Assembly (NCBI RefSeq): GCF_029309835.1
Contig: NZ_JARJHL010000017.1
Coordinates: 310,001 to 374,000, forward strand
Direction: 5' to 3'
From: Paracoccus sp. DMF-8
Lineage (GTDB): Bacteria; Pseudomonadota; Alphaproteobacteria; Rhodobacterales; Rhodobacteraceae
DNA: 64,000 nucleotides
Numbering within the stretch: position 1 is the stretch's first letter; every line of letters begins with the position of its first letter. Positions 18,512-27,312 of this stretch are shown piece by piece. The notes beneath the pieces were generated by a model, which worked only from the letters and a program-made list of their open reading frames with translations, was not told where the DNA came from and did no database searches. The translations under genes and the position numbers were made by a program.

Positions 18512-19548
18512 GCTCAGCACGGCCAGAGGGCAGGCCCGTCCTGCGCCGGGCCGCCCCGGCGATCCGGCACTATCTTGCGGGGCTGGCGCTGCTGGTCGCG
18601 CTTGGCCTTGCCAGCCTGACCATCGGGTCGCGCACCATTCCCCCCGCGCAGATCCTGACCGGGCTGACCGATTTCGACGCAACCAATGACGCCCATCTGA
18701 TCCTGTGGCAGTTGCGCCTGCCCCGCACGCTGCTGGCGATCACCGCCGGGGCGGCGCTTGGGCTGGCCGGGGCGATCATGCAGGCCGTCACCCGCAACCC
18801 GCTGGCAGAGCCGGGCCTGCTGGGCGTCAATTCCGGCGCGGCGATTGCCGTGGTTCTGGGCGCCTCGGCCTTCGGGCTGACGGATATGGCCGGTTATGTC
18901 TGGTTCGGTTTTCTGGGCGCGGGTCTGGCGGGGGCTGCGGTCTTCGTGCTGGGGCGCGCGCATGAAAGCGGCACCGATCCGGTGCGGCTGGTGCTGGCGG
19001 GGGCGGGCATCTCCGTCCTGCTGGGCGCGGCCGCCAGTCTGGTCGTGCTGAATTCGGGGCTGGAGGTGCTGGACCTGTTCCGCAACTGGGGTTCCGGCGC
19101 GTTGGAGGGGCGCGGCCAGACGGTCGCGCTGACGATGACCCTGACCCTTGCGGCGGGTGCGGCACTGGCATTCCTGCTGGCGCCGGGACTGAATGCGATG
19201 GCGCTTGGCCATGATGCCGGGCGGGCACTGGGGGTCAGGCCCGGGCGGATCTGGGCGCTGTCCTGTCTGGCGGTGATGGTCCTTGCCGGCTCTGCGACCG
19301 CCGCCGCCGGGCCGATCGGCTTTGTCGGTCTGGTCGCGCCCCATGCGGCGCGGGCGATCACCGGCCCCGACAATCGCCACGTCCTGCCGCTGTCGGCGCT
19401 GTTCGCGGGGGCCGTGCTGCTGGCCGCCGATATCATCGGCCGCGTCGTCGCCACCCCGAATGAAATCGCGGCGGGCATTGTCGCCGCCGTGCTGGGCGGG
19501 CCGTTCTTTATCCATGTCGTGCGCCGCTTCCGGCTGGCCCGGCTATGA
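18508..19548 (+). CDS. FecCD-family siderophore ABC permease 1
   Basis: Inner-membrane permease, 346 residues, about ten hydrophobic segments. Family signatures: LRLPRTLLAITAGAALGLAGAIMQAVTRNPLAEPGLLGVNSGAAIA and, near the C-terminus, GPIGFVGLVAPHAAR with the coupling helix before it. This is the FepD-like partner. Overlaps by 4 bp with both the binding-protein stop and the next permease start, indicating translational coupling. Confidence 0.92.
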   Translation: MSSARPEGRPVLRRAAPAIRHYLAGLALLVALGLASLTIGSRTIPPAQILTGLTDFDATNDAHLILWQLRLPRTLLAITAGAALGLAGAIMQAVTRNPLAEPGLLGVNSGAAIAVVLGASAFGLTDMAGYVWFGFLGAGLAGAAVFVLGRAHESGTDPVRLVLAGAGISVLLGAAASLVVLNSGLEVLDLFRNWGSGALEGRGQTVALTMTLTLAAGAALAFLLAPGLNAMALGHDAGRALGVRPGRIWALSCLAVMVLAGSATAAAGPIGFVGLVAPHAARAITGPDNRHVLPLSALFAGAVLLAADIIGRVVATPNEIAAGIVAAVLGGPFFIHVVRRFRLARL

Positions 19549-20594
19549 TCGGCGCCGGGGTCAGGGTTTTCCGCGCGGGCCGCGCCTCGTTGCTGTTCAG
19601 GCCAAGGGTGGTGCTTGTCTGCCTGATCCTGATCGCGGTGGGCGGGCTGATCGCGGTGATGCTGCTGGGGACCGGCAGCCTGCCCCTGTCGCCCGCACAG
19701 GTCGTCGCGGGCCTGACCGGCCATGCCGATGACCCCATCGTGACGCGGGTGCTGCAACGCATCCGCCTGCCCCGCGTGCTGACCGCGGCGATGGTCGGCG
19801 CGGCGCTTGGCATGGCGGGGGCGGTGTTTCAGTCGCTGTCGCGAAATGCGCTTGGCTCGCCGGATATCATCGGTTTCACCACCGGCGCGGCGACCGGCGC
19901 GATTGCCCAGATCATCCTGTTCAACGCGGGCGCCTTTCACGTCGCGATGGCCGCGATCCTGTCGGGGCTGGTCACGGCCTGCGTCGTCCTGCTGCTGTCG
20001 CGGCGCGGCGTTCAGGGCGGCGGCTATCGGCTGATTCTGGTCGGCATCGGCATCGGCGCGATCCTGACCGGCATCAACAACATGATCATGGTGATGGGCA
20101 ATCTGGACCGGGCGATGTCGGCGCAGATCTGGCTGGCCGGTTCGCTGAACGCCCGAAGCTGGTCGCATGTCTGGCCCGCCCTGACCGGGCTTGCGGTTTT
20201 TGCGCCGATGATCGTCCTGAACGCCCGCCGCCTGCACATGCTGGAACTGGGCGAGGAAATGGCCCGCCAGCTTGGCCTGCGCATCGGCCGGACGCGGCTG
20301 ATCCTTGTGCTGGCGGCGGTGGGGCTGACATCGGTCGCGACAGCCAGCGCGGGGCCGATCGCCTTTATCGCGCTGGCCGGTCCCCAGATCGCGCGCCGTC
20401 TGACCCGCGCCCCCGCCCCACCGCTGGTTTCGGGCGCGCTGACCGGGGCCGTGCTGCTGCTGATCGCCGATCTGAGCAGCCAGAGGGCGCCCTTCGATCT
20501 GGTCCTGCCCATCGGGGTGATGACGGGTTTCGCGGGCGGGCTGTATCTGATCTGGCTGCTGGTCGTCGCCAACCCGACCGGAGGGCGCAGCTAA
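19545..20594 (+). CDS. FecCD-family siderophore ABC permease 2
   Basis: Second inner-membrane permease, 349 residues, FepG-like. It has RIRLPRVLTAAMVGAALGMAGAVFQ, SRNALGSPDIIGFTTGAATGA and AGPIAFIALAGPQIARRL, all FecCD landmarks. It starts with an ATGA overlap on permease 1, so the two are probably made in equal amounts as a heterodimer. Last gene of the plus-strand siderophore operon; it ends convergently with the RamB-like regulator. Confidence 0.92.
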   Translation: MIGAGVRVFRAGRASLLFRPRVVLVCLILIAVGGLIAVMLLGTGSLPLSPAQVVAGLTGHADDPIVTRVLQRIRLPRVLTAAMVGAALGMAGAVFQSLSRNALGSPDIIGFTTGAATGAIAQIILFNAGAFHVAMAAILSGLVTACVVLLLSRRGVQGGGYRLILVGIGIGAILTGINNMIMVMGNLDRAMSAQIWLAGSLNARSWSHVWPALTGLAVFAPMIVLNARRLHMLELGEEMARQLGLRIGRTRLILVLAAVGLTSVATASAGPIAFIALAGPQIARRLTRAPAPPLVSGALTGAVLLLIADLSSQRAPFDLVLPIGVMTGFAGGLYLIWLLVVANPTGGRS

Positions 20595-20685
20595 CCACCG
20601 GCGCGGATCGGCGGGCAGACCGTTCAGCCGATACCCATCCCCGACCGCCCGGAAACGCAAATGCCCGGAAACCGGCGCCGGATGC

Positions 20686-22122
20686 CTAGCCTTCCTCGAA
20701 CCGAAAGATGGCAAGGCTGCGTTCGCGTTCGTTGACCGCCAGCCGCCGGTTGATCGGGGCATGGGCGCGGGCGGCGCAGTTGCGGCGTTCGCACAGATAG
20801 CAGTTCAGGCCGATATCGACGGGCCGGGTGCGGTCAAGGTCGATCCCGTCGGCATAGATCAGGCGCGGCGCATAGGCGACATCGCAGCCCAGCCCGATCG
20901 CCAGCCGCTGTGCGGGCGCGCCGTGGCTGCCCCCCGCCCGCCGCACCGTCCGCGTGATCGAGAAATAGCTGGCGCCTTCGGGCATGCGGATGACCTGCGT
21001 CTGGATCTGGTCGGGGGTCTCGAAAGCGGCGTGAATGTTCCACAGCGGACAGGTCCCGCCAAAGCGCGAAAACGGAAACCGCCCCGCGCTGAAACGTTTC
21101 GAGATATTCCCCGCCCGGTCCACCCGCACGAAAAAGAACGGAATTCCCCGCGCATCGGTTCGTTGCAGCGTCGACATGCGATGCGCGGTCTGTTCGAAAC
21201 TGGTGCCGAAACGGTGGCTGAGCAGTTCGACGTCATAGCGCGTGCTTTCGCAGGCGGCCAGAAAGCGCGCGTAAGGCATCAGCAGCGCGGCGGCAAAGTA
21301 ATTGGCCAGGCTGACCCGCATCAGGCTGACCGCCGCCGGATCGTCCAGCGCCGCATCCTGCACCAGCGCGGCCATGGTCTCCTCTGCCTCCAGCCGGGCC
21401 AGCAAGACCCCGATCTGGAACCGGCGGCTTGGCTGACCCAGCAATTCGGACAGCAAAAGTTCCTTGCGATGCTGGTCAAGGCGGCGCAACTGGTCGCCCA
21501 TCACCGGCGCGGGCAGGATGCGGACATGGATGCCATGCGCGCCAAGCCGGGCGCTCAGCGCGACATGGGGTTCGTTGCGATGCAGCGCCAGTTCGCCCGC
21601 CAGCGATTCGGCGGCGCGGTCCAGCGCATCGACATGGTTGCCGCGCGCATAGAACCAGGCCCGGACACGTTCGACCGGGCGCGAGGTTTCGGCCAGCGCC
21701 TCGACCTTGTCGCGGTCGGTCATCGGGTTGGCATCGGACTGCGGCAGCGACAGCGCCTGACGATAGCGGTCATGCAGCCGCACGAAAGCCGCGGCGATTC
21801 GCGGCGAGGATTGCAGCACGGCCTCGATTTCCGCGCGGGGCAGGCTGCCCGTCTCCAGCGCCGGGTCCTTCAGCACGGATGCGAAATCCGCCGAAAGCTG
21901 CGCATCGGCCGAGGGCGCGAGTTCCGCGATGTTCAGGTCATAGACTTCGGCCAGCCGCATCAGCAGCCGCGCCGAGGCCGGGCGCTGATCGGATTCGATC
22001 AGCGTGATATAGCTGGGCGAGACCTGCAATTCCGCCGCCATCTGCGCCTGCGTCAGCCCCAGTGACTGGCGCAGCACGCGCAGCCTCTGGCCGATGATCA
22101 GCTTTTCCGTCCGCGCTGCCAT
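20686..22122 (-). CDS. XRE/RamB-type regulator of short-chain acyl metabolism
   Basis: Regulator of 478 residues. An N-terminal XRE HTH (LRVLRQSLGLTQAQMAAELQVSPSYITLIES, residues about 12-43) is followed by a long IrrE/ImmA-like middle part (LANYFAAALLMPYARFL, SHRFGTSFEQTAHRMSTLQ) and a C-terminal DUF2083-type domain with Cys residues (FGGTCPLW, GLGCDVAY, NCYLCERRNCAAR) that could hold a metal or cluster. This architecture is that of RamB and related acyl-CoA-responsive regulators of acetate and propionate genes. It is divergent from malate synthase, the expected target. TGACA repeats lie between them. Confidence 0.88.
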   Translation of the reverse strand: MAARTEKLIIGQRLRVLRQSLGLTQAQMAAELQVSPSYITLIESDQRPASARLLMRLAEVYDLNIAELAPSADAQLSADFASVLKDPALETGSLPRAEIEAVLQSSPRIAAAFVRLHDRYRQALSLPQSDANPMTDRDKVEALAETSRPVERVRAWFYARGNHVDALDRAAESLAGELALHRNEPHVALSARLGAHGIHVRILPAPVMGDQLRRLDQHRKELLLSELLGQPSRRFQIGVLLARLEAEETMAALVQDAALDDPAAVSLMRVSLANYFAAALLMPYARFLAACESTRYDVELLSHRFGTSFEQTAHRMSTLQRTDARGIPFFFVRVDRAGNISKRFSAGRFPFSRFGGTCPLWNIHAAFETPDQIQTQVIRMPEGASYFSITRTVRRAGGSHGAPAQRLAIGLGCDVAYAPRLIYADGIDLDRTRPVDIGLNCYLCERRNCAARAHAPINRRLAVNERERSLAIFRFEEG

Positions 22123-22161
22123 CCCGGTCGCCCATCTTACAAAAGTTACAGGTTACCCGGA

Positions 22162-22242
22162 TGTCACATGACAGAAGTGACAGGAAAACCCCTTTATTTC
22201 AGATCAATACTGCGCATGAACAGTGACATTACTAATCTGACA
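22162..22242. promoter_or_regulatory. Repeated TGACA half-sites between regulator and malate synthase
   Basis: The 145-bp divergent promoter region holds a perfect palindrome TGTCA-CA-TGACA (22162-22173) and three further TGACA units at 22178, 22224 and 22238, two of them as AGTGACA. All lie between the RamB-like gene and the malate synthase start at 22268. The array is a plausible binding region for the divergent regulator; identity of the binder is inferred. Confidence 0.5.
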
Positions 22243-22267
22243 ATACACGGAATCACCGGAGCTTGTC

Positions 22268-23524
22268 ATGCCCCTCGATCATTCTGCCCCCGCCGTTCTG
22301 CCGCCCGCCATCCAGCCCCCCGTCGTCCTGCGCGCCGTCGCGGGCGCCGATCACGTCCTGACCGCCGGGGCGCTGGCCTTTGTCGGCCAGCTTCAGGCCC
22401 GGTTCGGCCTGCGCCTGCACAGCCTGATGGTCGCCCGCCAGCGCCGGCAGGAACGCTTTGATCGCGGCGAGTTGCCCGATTACCTGCCCGAAACCCGTGC
22501 CATCCGTCGCGGCATCTGGCAGGCCGCGCCCGTGCCCACCGCCCTGCTGGACCGCCGGGTCGAGATCACCGGCCCGGTCGACCGCAAGATGATGATCAAT
22601 GCGCTGAATTCCGGCGCCAACGTCTTCATGGCCGATTTCGAGGACGCGACCGCGCCGACATTCGCCAATATCATCGCGGGCCACGCCAATATGCTGGACT
22701 ACCGCGATGGCACGCTGACCCATGACGATGCGAAAACCGGGCGCAGCTATCGGCTTGGGCCGAATCCCGCGCTGCTGATCCTGCGTCCACGCGGGCTGCA
22801 TATGGTCGAATCGAATGTCATCATGGGCGGTCAGCCGGTGTCGGCGGCGCTGTTCGATTTCGGCCTGTCGATCTTTCACAACGGCCGCGCGCTGGCGGCA
22901 TCCGGGCGCGGGCCGTTCTATTACCTGCCCAAGCTGGAAAGCCACCGCGAGGCGCGTCTGTGGAACGACATCTTTCTGTTCGCGCAGGAACAGGTCGGCC
23001 TTGCCCCCGGCACGATCAAGGCGACCGTGCTGATCGAAACCCTGCCCGCCGCCTTTGAAATGGACGAAATCATCTGGGAATTGCGCGACCATATCGCCGG
23101 GCTGAATTGTGGCCGTTGGGATTATATCTTCAGCTATATCAAGACCCTGCGCAATCACGGCGCCTATGTCCTGCCCGACCGGGCAGAGATCACGATGGAC
23201 CGCGCCTTCCTGGCGACCTATGCGGCGCGGCTGGTCAAGGTCTGCCACCGGCGCGGCATTCATGCGATGGGCGGCATGTCGGCCGCGATCCCGGTTCCCG
23301 GCAACCCGGCCGCCCATGACGCCGCGCTGGCGCAGGTCCGCGCCGACAAGCTGCGCGAGGTCGAACTGGGCCATGACGGCACATGGATCGCCCATCCCGA
23401 TCTGGTCCCGGTGGCGCGCGCCGTCTTTGACGCGGCCATGCCCGGCCCGAACCAGATCCGTCGCCCGCGTCAGGATTATTCCAGCGGGGCACGCCAGCCC
23501 GCAGCGCCGCTTGCTAACGGGTAA
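22268..23524 (+). CDS. aceB: Malate synthase A-type protein lacking the C-terminal domain
   Basis: The sequence follows malate synthase A from the start (VEITGPVDRKMMINALNSGA, FMADFEDATAPTF, LLILRPRGLHMVE, LPKLESHREARLW) through the TIM barrel (VLIETLPAAFEMDEI, GLNCGRWDYIFSYIKTLRNH, AMGGMSAAIPVPG, NGHDGTWIAHP-like ELGHDGTWIAHPDL). It stops after 418 residues just past MPGPNQIRRPRQD. Enterobacterial malate synthase A is about 530 residues. The missing C-terminal helical domain of about 115 residues includes the LMEDAATAEISR segment, whose Asp is the catalytic base in this family. No remnant of that domain was found in any frame before the next gene. The protein should therefore not complete the glyoxylate-to-malate reaction unless another protein supplies the part. 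Confidence 0.85.
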   Translation: MPLDHSAPAVLPPAIQPPVVLRAVAGADHVLTAGALAFVGQLQARFGLRLHSLMVARQRRQERFDRGELPDYLPETRAIRRGIWQAAPVPTALLDRRVEITGPVDRKMMINALNSGANVFMADFEDATAPTFANIIAGHANMLDYRDGTLTHDDAKTGRSYRLGPNPALLILRPRGLHMVESNVIMGGQPVSAALFDFGLSIFHNGRALAASGRGPFYYLPKLESHREARLWNDIFLFAQEQVGLAPGTIKATVLIETLPAAFEMDEIIWELRDHIAGLNCGRWDYIFSYIKTLRNHGAYVLPDRAEITMDRAFLATYAARLVKVCHRRGIHAMGGMSAAIPVPGNPAAHDAALAQVRADKLREVELGHDGTWIAHPDLVPVARAVFDAAMPGPNQIRRPRQDYSSGARQPAAPLANG

Positions 23525-23710
23525 AGCCGACGCACGACCCCCGCGCCCCTGCGGCGGCGATGCCCCGGCCCGTGCCGGCAGGGCGACGCCCGATGATCCC
23601 AAACCGGCATTGCCATTTTCAACGCCGCAATGACGGGCGCTGTTTGAGCCGGAGCAAGGAAAGCCCGCCGCCATCGTGTATTCTGGGCGGATCATTTCCA
23701 AGGGACGCGC

Positions 23711-25048
23711 ATGCCGGGAAAATCTCTTTCACCCTGGACGCTCGGCTGGTTCGGCAGCGCCGTGATCTTTTTGCTGCTGGCGCTGGTGCTGGCCTTTGTC
23801 TGCGACCTTGGCCCCGGAGACTGGGCCAGACCGCAGGCGCTGGCGGTCGTGCATCTGTTCACGCTTGGCTGGCTGGCGCAGGTCATGCTGGGGGCATTGG
23901 TGCAATTCGTCCCGGTGCTGACCGCATACCCCCTGCCGCGCCCGGCGCTGGCGCTGCCCGCCCTGCTGGCCACGGGCGCGGGAACCCTTGCGCTGTCGGC
24001 GGGCTTTCTTGGCCTGGATGGCCATACGGGCATGCAGGTCCTGTTCCGGATCGCGCCGCTGGTTCTGGGCTGCGGTTTTGCCCTGGTGGCGGTGATGATC
24101 CTGCCCTCGCTGGCCCGCAAGGCGAACCTGCACCTGATCGAGGTGCGGATGGTGCTGATCGCGCTGGCCGGGCTGGCCGGGCTGTGGACCACCGGCGGCG
24201 CGATGGTCCTGACGCTTGGCGGCGCCAGCCTGACCGTCGATCTGGCGCAGATGCTGCCCTTGCACATGCTGTTCGGGATCGGCGCCTTTCTGTCATTCGC
24301 GGCCTTTGGCGTCAGCTACAAGCTGTTTGCGATGTTTCTGCTGGCACCCGAAACGGCGGGCTGGCAGCGCCGTTGGGTGGGCGGGCTGGCGGCAGTTTGC
24401 GCGGTGCTGATGCTGGCCGCCCTTGCCGTCGCGCTGTCCGGTGCGTTTGCAGCCCCGATAAGGCTGGCCCTGTCGCTGCCTGCGCTGGCTTTGTGCGGGC
24501 TTTATCTGGACGATATCCGCAGGCTCTGGCGCAACCGCCGCCGCCCCGCGCTGGAACCCAACATGGCGTGGAGCCGTGTCGCGCTGGTCTTTCTGGGGCT
24601 GTCCGCCGCCCTGCTGCCCCTTGCGCAATGGCAGGGCGGGCGGATGGCCGAGGCGGCGGTCTTTGCCGCGCTGGTGGGCTGGCTGTCGACGCTGACGCTG
24701 TCGCAACTGATCCGGATCACCAGTTTCCTGACATGGATACAGGTGTTTGCGCCGCTGATCGGACGCCGCAAGGTGCCCGTGGTGCAGCAGATCAGCGACC
24801 GCGTGACGGCCAGCCGTGCGCTGGCGCTGTGGTCGGCCTCGACCGGGCTGGGCGTGGCGTCGCTGCTGTTCGGGTCGCATATCGCCTTTCGGCTGGCGCT
24901 GGCCGGGCTTTTTCTGGCCGCTGCCGCCATCGCCCGCGAACTGGTGGCGATCCGCAAGCTGTGGCACCTGCCCGTCGCGGATCGTCCGCCCTGCCTGCCG
25001 CCGATCATCCGCCCCTCCGTTCACCCTCTTTCTGTTGCAGAGCCATGA
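23711..25048 (+). CDS. Multi-spanning membrane protein, heme-copper oxidase subunit I/NnrS-like
   Basis: Integral membrane protein of 445 residues with about 12 hydrophobic segments. Conserved-looking His residues occur in transmembrane contexts (ALAVVHLFTLGWLAQVMLGAL near residue 42 and MLPLHMLFGIGAFLSF near residue 185), which suggests heme or metal binding like cbb3 subunit I or NnrS. It is the first of three overlapping genes (DUF2249 and MIP18-like proteins follow) that converge on nnrS, so a role around nitric oxide or nitrite respiration is likely. It could instead be a heme-related transporter. No precise function is assigned. Confidence 0.7.
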   Translation: MPGKSLSPWTLGWFGSAVIFLLLALVLAFVCDLGPGDWARPQALAVVHLFTLGWLAQVMLGALVQFVPVLTAYPLPRPALALPALLATGAGTLALSAGFLGLDGHTGMQVLFRIAPLVLGCGFALVAVMILPSLARKANLHLIEVRMVLIALAGLAGLWTTGGAMVLTLGGASLTVDLAQMLPLHMLFGIGAFLSFAAFGVSYKLFAMFLLAPETAGWQRRWVGGLAAVCAVLMLAALAVALSGAFAAPIRLALSLPALALCGLYLDDIRRLWRNRRRPALEPNMAWSRVALVFLGLSAALLPLAQWQGGRMAEAAVFAALVGWLSTLTLSQLIRITSFLTWIQVFAPLIGRRKVPVVQQISDRVTASRALALWSASTGLGVASLLFGSHIAFRLALAGLFLAAAAIARELVAIRKLWHLPVADRPPCLPPIIRPSVHPLSVAEP

Positions 25049-25578
25049 CCATGACCCGACCCGACCCCTATGAGCTTGACGCCCGCCCGATCCTGCAGCG
25101 TGGCGAGGAACCTTTCGGCGCCATCATGGCCGCGGTCGAGGCGCTGGCCCCCGGCCAGCCGCTCCGGTTGCTGGCCCTGTTCCGGCCCGCGCCGCTGTTC
25201 AACGTCATGGCCAATCGCGGCTTCGACTGCGCCGACCGGCGGCGCGACGATGGCGTGTGGGAGGTCACGTTTACCCCTCTGGGCGATGGGCTGGCGGATG
25301 CCGGGATGGCGCCGGGTTCCGCGCCGGGCGCCGGTCTCTGGCCCGATCCGGTGCGCGATCTGGACCTGACCGGGCTGGAGCCGCCAGAGCCGATGGTCCG
25401 GATCCTGGAGGAGATCACCCTGCTGTCGCCCGGTGAGGTGCTGTTTGCGCTGCTGGACCGTGAACCGATGTTCCTGTTTCCCGAACTGGCGCAGCGCGGC
25501 CATGAATGGGCGGGAAATTTCGCCAGCGACGGCCAAAGCTATCGCCTGATGGTGCGGGCAGGCGTTTCCGATGGCTGA
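25045..25578 (+). CDS. Protein with two DUF2249 domains
   Basis: Soluble protein of 177 residues, start codon overlapping the previous stop (ATGA). Two DUF2249-type units are visible: ELDARPILQRGEEPFGAIM with LRLLALFRPAPLFNVMANRGFDC, and LDLTGLEPPEPMVRILEEI with EVLFALLDREPMFLFPELAQRG. DUF2249 proteins are common beside denitrification and NO-response genes, where a role in cofactor or sulfur/cluster handling is suspected but unproven. Translationally coupled on both sides. Confidence 0.82.
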   Translation: MTMTRPDPYELDARPILQRGEEPFGAIMAAVEALAPGQPLRLLALFRPAPLFNVMANRGFDCADRRRDDGVWEVTFTPLGDGLADAGMAPGSAPGAGLWPDPVRDLDLTGLEPPEPMVRILEEITLLSPGEVLFALLDREPMFLFPELAQRGHEWAGNFASDGQSYRLMVRAGVSDG

Positions 25579-25864
25579 CCCGCAGCTTCAGGACCTGCGG
25601 CAGGCGCTGCGCGCTGTGGTCGATCCCGAAACCGGGCATGACCTGATTGCGATGGGCATGATCTATGATCTGCGTCTGGATCGGGATCGCGCGCTTGTCA
25701 CCATGACCACGACGACGCCCGGCTGCCCGCTGGCCGGGTTTCTGCGCATGGGAGTCGAAACAGCGCTGCGGGCCGTTCCGGGCATCCGCGAGGTCGCCGT
25801 CACGCTGACATGGGACCCGCCCTGGTCACCCGACCGGATGGAGTCCCCGCGCCCGCGACCCTGA
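25571..25864 (+). CDS. MIP18/PaaD-family metal-sulfur cluster assembly factor
   Basis: Small cytoplasmic protein of 97 residues with the DUF59 fold signature VVDPETGHDLIAMGMIYDLRLD and MTTTTPGCPLAGFLRMGVETAL, which carries the single conserved Cys. Relatives (SufT, PaaD) help mature iron-sulfur or metal enzymes. It overlaps the DUF2249 gene by 8 bp and ends 46 bp before the convergent nnrS stop. A role in maturing a metalloprotein of the denitrification region is inferred from context. Confidence 0.85.
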   Translation: MADPQLQDLRQALRAVVDPETGHDLIAMGMIYDLRLDRDRALVTMTTTTPGCPLAGFLRMGVETALRAVPGIREVAVTLTWDPPWSPDRMESPRPRP

Positions 25865-25910
25865 CGGCAGACGCGGCCCTGCCCGCCATCAGGAGGTCGT
25901 CAGGTGGCCG

Positions 25911-27107
25911 TCAGGCCATGGGCTTGCGCCGGGCCCGCAGCAACATCGGGCCGTATTCCACCACGAACAGGCCAAAGCCCAGCATCCAGAACAGGCCCGA
26001 GGCCTCGATCAGGACGGGGGCCTGAACCAGATCGGCCAGCGGGCGCGACAGGGCGGCGGCGAACAGGCACAGGTAGGATGCCACCGTCCAGCGCGACGCC
26101 GCCAGCGGCCTGCCCGTATGCCCGCGCGTCGCACGGGTCATCACCGCCAGCATCATGGTCGCGATCACCCCGACCGTCAGCACATGCAGCGACGACACCG
26201 GGGCAATCACCCCGAAGGCCGCCAGCGCGATCGCCAGAAAGCCAAGCGGCACAAAGCCATAGGACAGGTGCAGCACCAGCAGCAGCCATTCGGCCCGGAC
26301 CAGGACGCCGCGCCAGCGGATCAGCCGCGCCGTGTTCAGCCCCGCCGCCAGCAGCGCGGGCACCGCGATCAGCCGCAGCTCCGGTCGCAGCGCCCAGAAG
26401 GCCAGCGCCAGCGCCGACACCGCGATCACGCCCATGTCGAACCGGTTATAGGCCACCGGAAAGCGCGTGGCGCCGTGCTGGTTCAGCCAGTTGCGGGTAA
26501 AGCTGGGAATGATGCGCCCGCCGATGATCAGCACCAGCAGGACATATCCCGCCACCGCCGCCCGCAACCAAAGCTGTGGATCGCCCCCCGCCAGAACCGA
26601 AATGTGAAACCCGAAATTGCCCAGCATGATCGCCGTGACCCCGGCCAGAACCTTCAGGTCGTTCCATTTGCGGCCGGTCAGGATCTCGCGCCCGCAGATC
26701 GCCAGCAGAACCGGCAGGAACAGCAGGTCAAGGCCGGCGGCCAGCCACGGCCCCGTGATCCCGGCACAGGTCATCGCCACCCGCCCCACGACCCACAGCA
26801 TGACCAGACCGATCAGCGGCCCGCCCGAAACGGGCAGGCTGCCGGTCCAGTTCGGAATCGCGGTCAGCAGGAACCCGGCCAGCACGGCCGGGGCAAAGCC
26901 GAACACCATTTCATGCGCGTGCCACAGCGGCGCGCCCAGATCGCCGCCCAGGGACAGGCCCTGCGCAAGGGCCGCGATCCACAGCGCCATGGTCAGCAGC
27001 GCCCAGATCGCGCCGCCAAGGAAAAACGGCCGGAAACCATAGGACCAGATCGCGGCGCCATCCTGTTTCAGACCGCGCGGGATACGGGGGCGTTTTGATT
27101 CGGTCAT
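25911..27107 (-). CDS. nnrS: NnrS family heme-copper membrane protein
   Basis: Integral membrane protein of 398 residues from ATG 27107 ([14 protein letters not shown]); an upstream in-frame start at 27197 would cross the Nnr box and is rejected. NnrS features: [49 protein letters not shown] (heme-ligand His candidates), [44 protein letters not shown]. The family protects against nitric oxide stress in several proteobacteria. It is divergent from nirK and shares a Crp/Fnr box with it. Confidence 0.93.
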   Translation of the reverse strand: MTESKRPRIPRGLKQDGAAIWSYGFRPFFLGGAIWALLTMALWIAALAQGLSLGGDLGAPLWHAHEMVFGFAPAVLAGFLLTAIPNWTGSLPVSGGPLIGLVMLWVVGRVAMTCAGITGPWLAAGLDLLFLPVLLAICGREILTGRKWNDLKVLAGVTAIMLGNFGFHISVLAGGDPQLWLRAAVAGYVLLVLIIGGRIIPSFTRNWLNQHGATRFPVAYNRFDMGVIAVSALALAFWALRPELRLIAVPALLAAGLNTARLIRWRGVLVRAEWLLLVLHLSYGFVPLGFLAIALAAFGVIAPVSSLHVLTVGVIATMMLAVMTRATRGHTGRPLAASRWTVASYLCLFAAALSRPLADLVQAPVLIEASGLFWMLGFGLFVVEYGPMLLRARRKPMA

Positions 27108-27171
27108 GGTGCGATCCCTTTTCGTGTCAGGCTGTTTTCCGTCACAGCTACAGGTGAAAAATCGCTGCTCT

Positions 27172-27185
27172 TTGCGCTGCAGCAA
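27172..27185. promoter_or_regulatory. NnrR-type Crp/Fnr box between nnrS and nirK
   Basis: TTGCGCTGCAGCAA, a 14-bp TTG-N8-CAA site. It lies 65 bp upstream of nnrS and 127 bp upstream of nirK. The TTGCG left arm is like the NO-responsive NnrR sites described in Rhodobacter rather than the oxygen-type TTGAT of FNR. Confidence 0.75.
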
Positions 27186-27312
27186 GCAAAACGGCAAATC
27201 GGCTGGTCAAGGTTGCTCCGGCACAACGAAGGCGCCGCCCGACTGGCTCATAGTCTGGGCACCGGAAACAGATCCGGCAAGAAAACAGAGACATGAGCCA
27301 AAGGAGCCAGCC

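Noticed and set aside
18894..20762. Long minus-strand frame opposite the siderophore permeases
   Set aside because: Composition (Asp-Gln-Arg-His rich) is that of a frame complementary to membrane protein codons; the plus-strand permeases have clear family motifs.
23560..25578. 672-codon frame covering the membrane protein and the DUF2249 gene
   Set aside because: Only its last 177 codons encode a recognisable protein; the rest is the shifted reading of the membrane protein gene, which has a proper start and overlap at 25045.
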